Part shown: one piece after another, positions 63,867 through 64,000 of the stretch
Position numbering within the stretch: position 1 is the first letter of the stretch
How the letters are laid out: each line of letters starts with the position of its first letter
NCBI RefSeq assembly: GCF_003352005.1
Contig: NZ_CP024848.1
Coordinates: 3,853,001 to 3,917,000 of the forward strand
Source: Oceanobacillus zhaokaii
GTDB lineage: Bacteria; Bacillota; Bacilli; Bacillales; Amphibacillaceae
Direction: 5' to 3'
Length of the DNA: 64,000 bases
Made by a program: the position numbers and the translations under genes
The notes under the pieces: model-generated
Seen by the model: the letters and a program-made list of their open reading frames with translations, nothing else
The model's database searches: none
Told to the model about the DNA's origin: nothing

Positions 63867-64000
63867 GATTAAATACCTCCATCTATTATTGGAAACAGAG
63901 GGCAAAAGCCTCCTGTCCTTGTGTTCCACTTCATAGTTCATATACTGTCATAGTTTCTTATATTGTCAACTGCCCAGAAAATATCCCCAGACAGCGTCAA

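Overview
The window is a low-GC Firmicutes chromosome segment, most likely from the Oceanobacillus/Virgibacillus part of the Bacillaceae. This rests on strong GGAGG-type ribosome sites, frequent TTG/GTG starts, a perfect CIRCE element, SAM-I, glycine, ZTP and guanidine-I riboswitches, an HPr kinase, and family markers such as YpjP, YxcD, YitT, YkvI and an Spx paralogue. The genus is inference. No rRNA, tRNA, prophage, transposase or CRISPR array was seen.

Layout. 1-5.2 kb: alanine catabolism (partial alanine racemase, alanine dehydrogenase, a PucR/AdeR-type regulator and a divergent Na+/amino-acid symporter). 5.4-9.9 kb: small genes, including a YkvI-like transporter, a coiled-coil protein, an Spx paralogue with an altered redox motif, a TetR repressor with three operators, and a PspC protein behind a short overlapping ORF. 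10.1-13.9 kb: potABCD spermidine/putrescine transporter. 14-18.6 kb: htpG under CIRCE, a sirtuin, a rhodanese, a cysteine-free CsoR-family protein and YpjP. 18.9-20 kb: an extradiol dioxygenase with a perfect cre match. 20.4-31.8 kb: a phosphonate locus reading leftwards (GntR regulator, phnGHIJKML, a PHP-domain hydrolase, phnD, phnC, two phnE). 32-38 kb: accessory genes, the ACT/UPF0210 pair downstream of a glycine riboswitch, an acyltransferase and a Gly/Phe-repeat protein. 38.1-42.8 kb: livFGMHK. 43.2-44.8 kb: SAM-I riboswitch and M20 amidohydrolase. 45-49.6 kb: YitT, small proteins, YebC, a DbpA-like helicase. 50-52 kb: a second symporter behind a ZTP riboswitch followed by a tandem glycine riboswitch. 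52.2-53.1 kb: guanidine-I riboswitch and a paired SMR exporter. 53.2-64 kb: Tim44-like protein, YxcD, MetA, LytS/LytT, CstA, an NCS1 permease, an AlkD-like protein, HprK and PhnA.

The unifying theme is amino-acid, one-carbon and nitrogen/phosphorus acquisition under RNA and repressor control. The most unusual observation is the ZTP aptamer, a six-codon ORF and a two-aptamer glycine riboswitch in series before one symporter gene. A second glycine riboswitch, with its own promoter and terminator, points at the ACT/UPF0210 pair. At least six copies of a 80-140 bp palindromic intergenic repeat are scattered through the window.

Several starts are set inside longer open frames because a Shine-Dalgarno sequence, promoter or riboswitch decides the matter; each case is stated in its entry.
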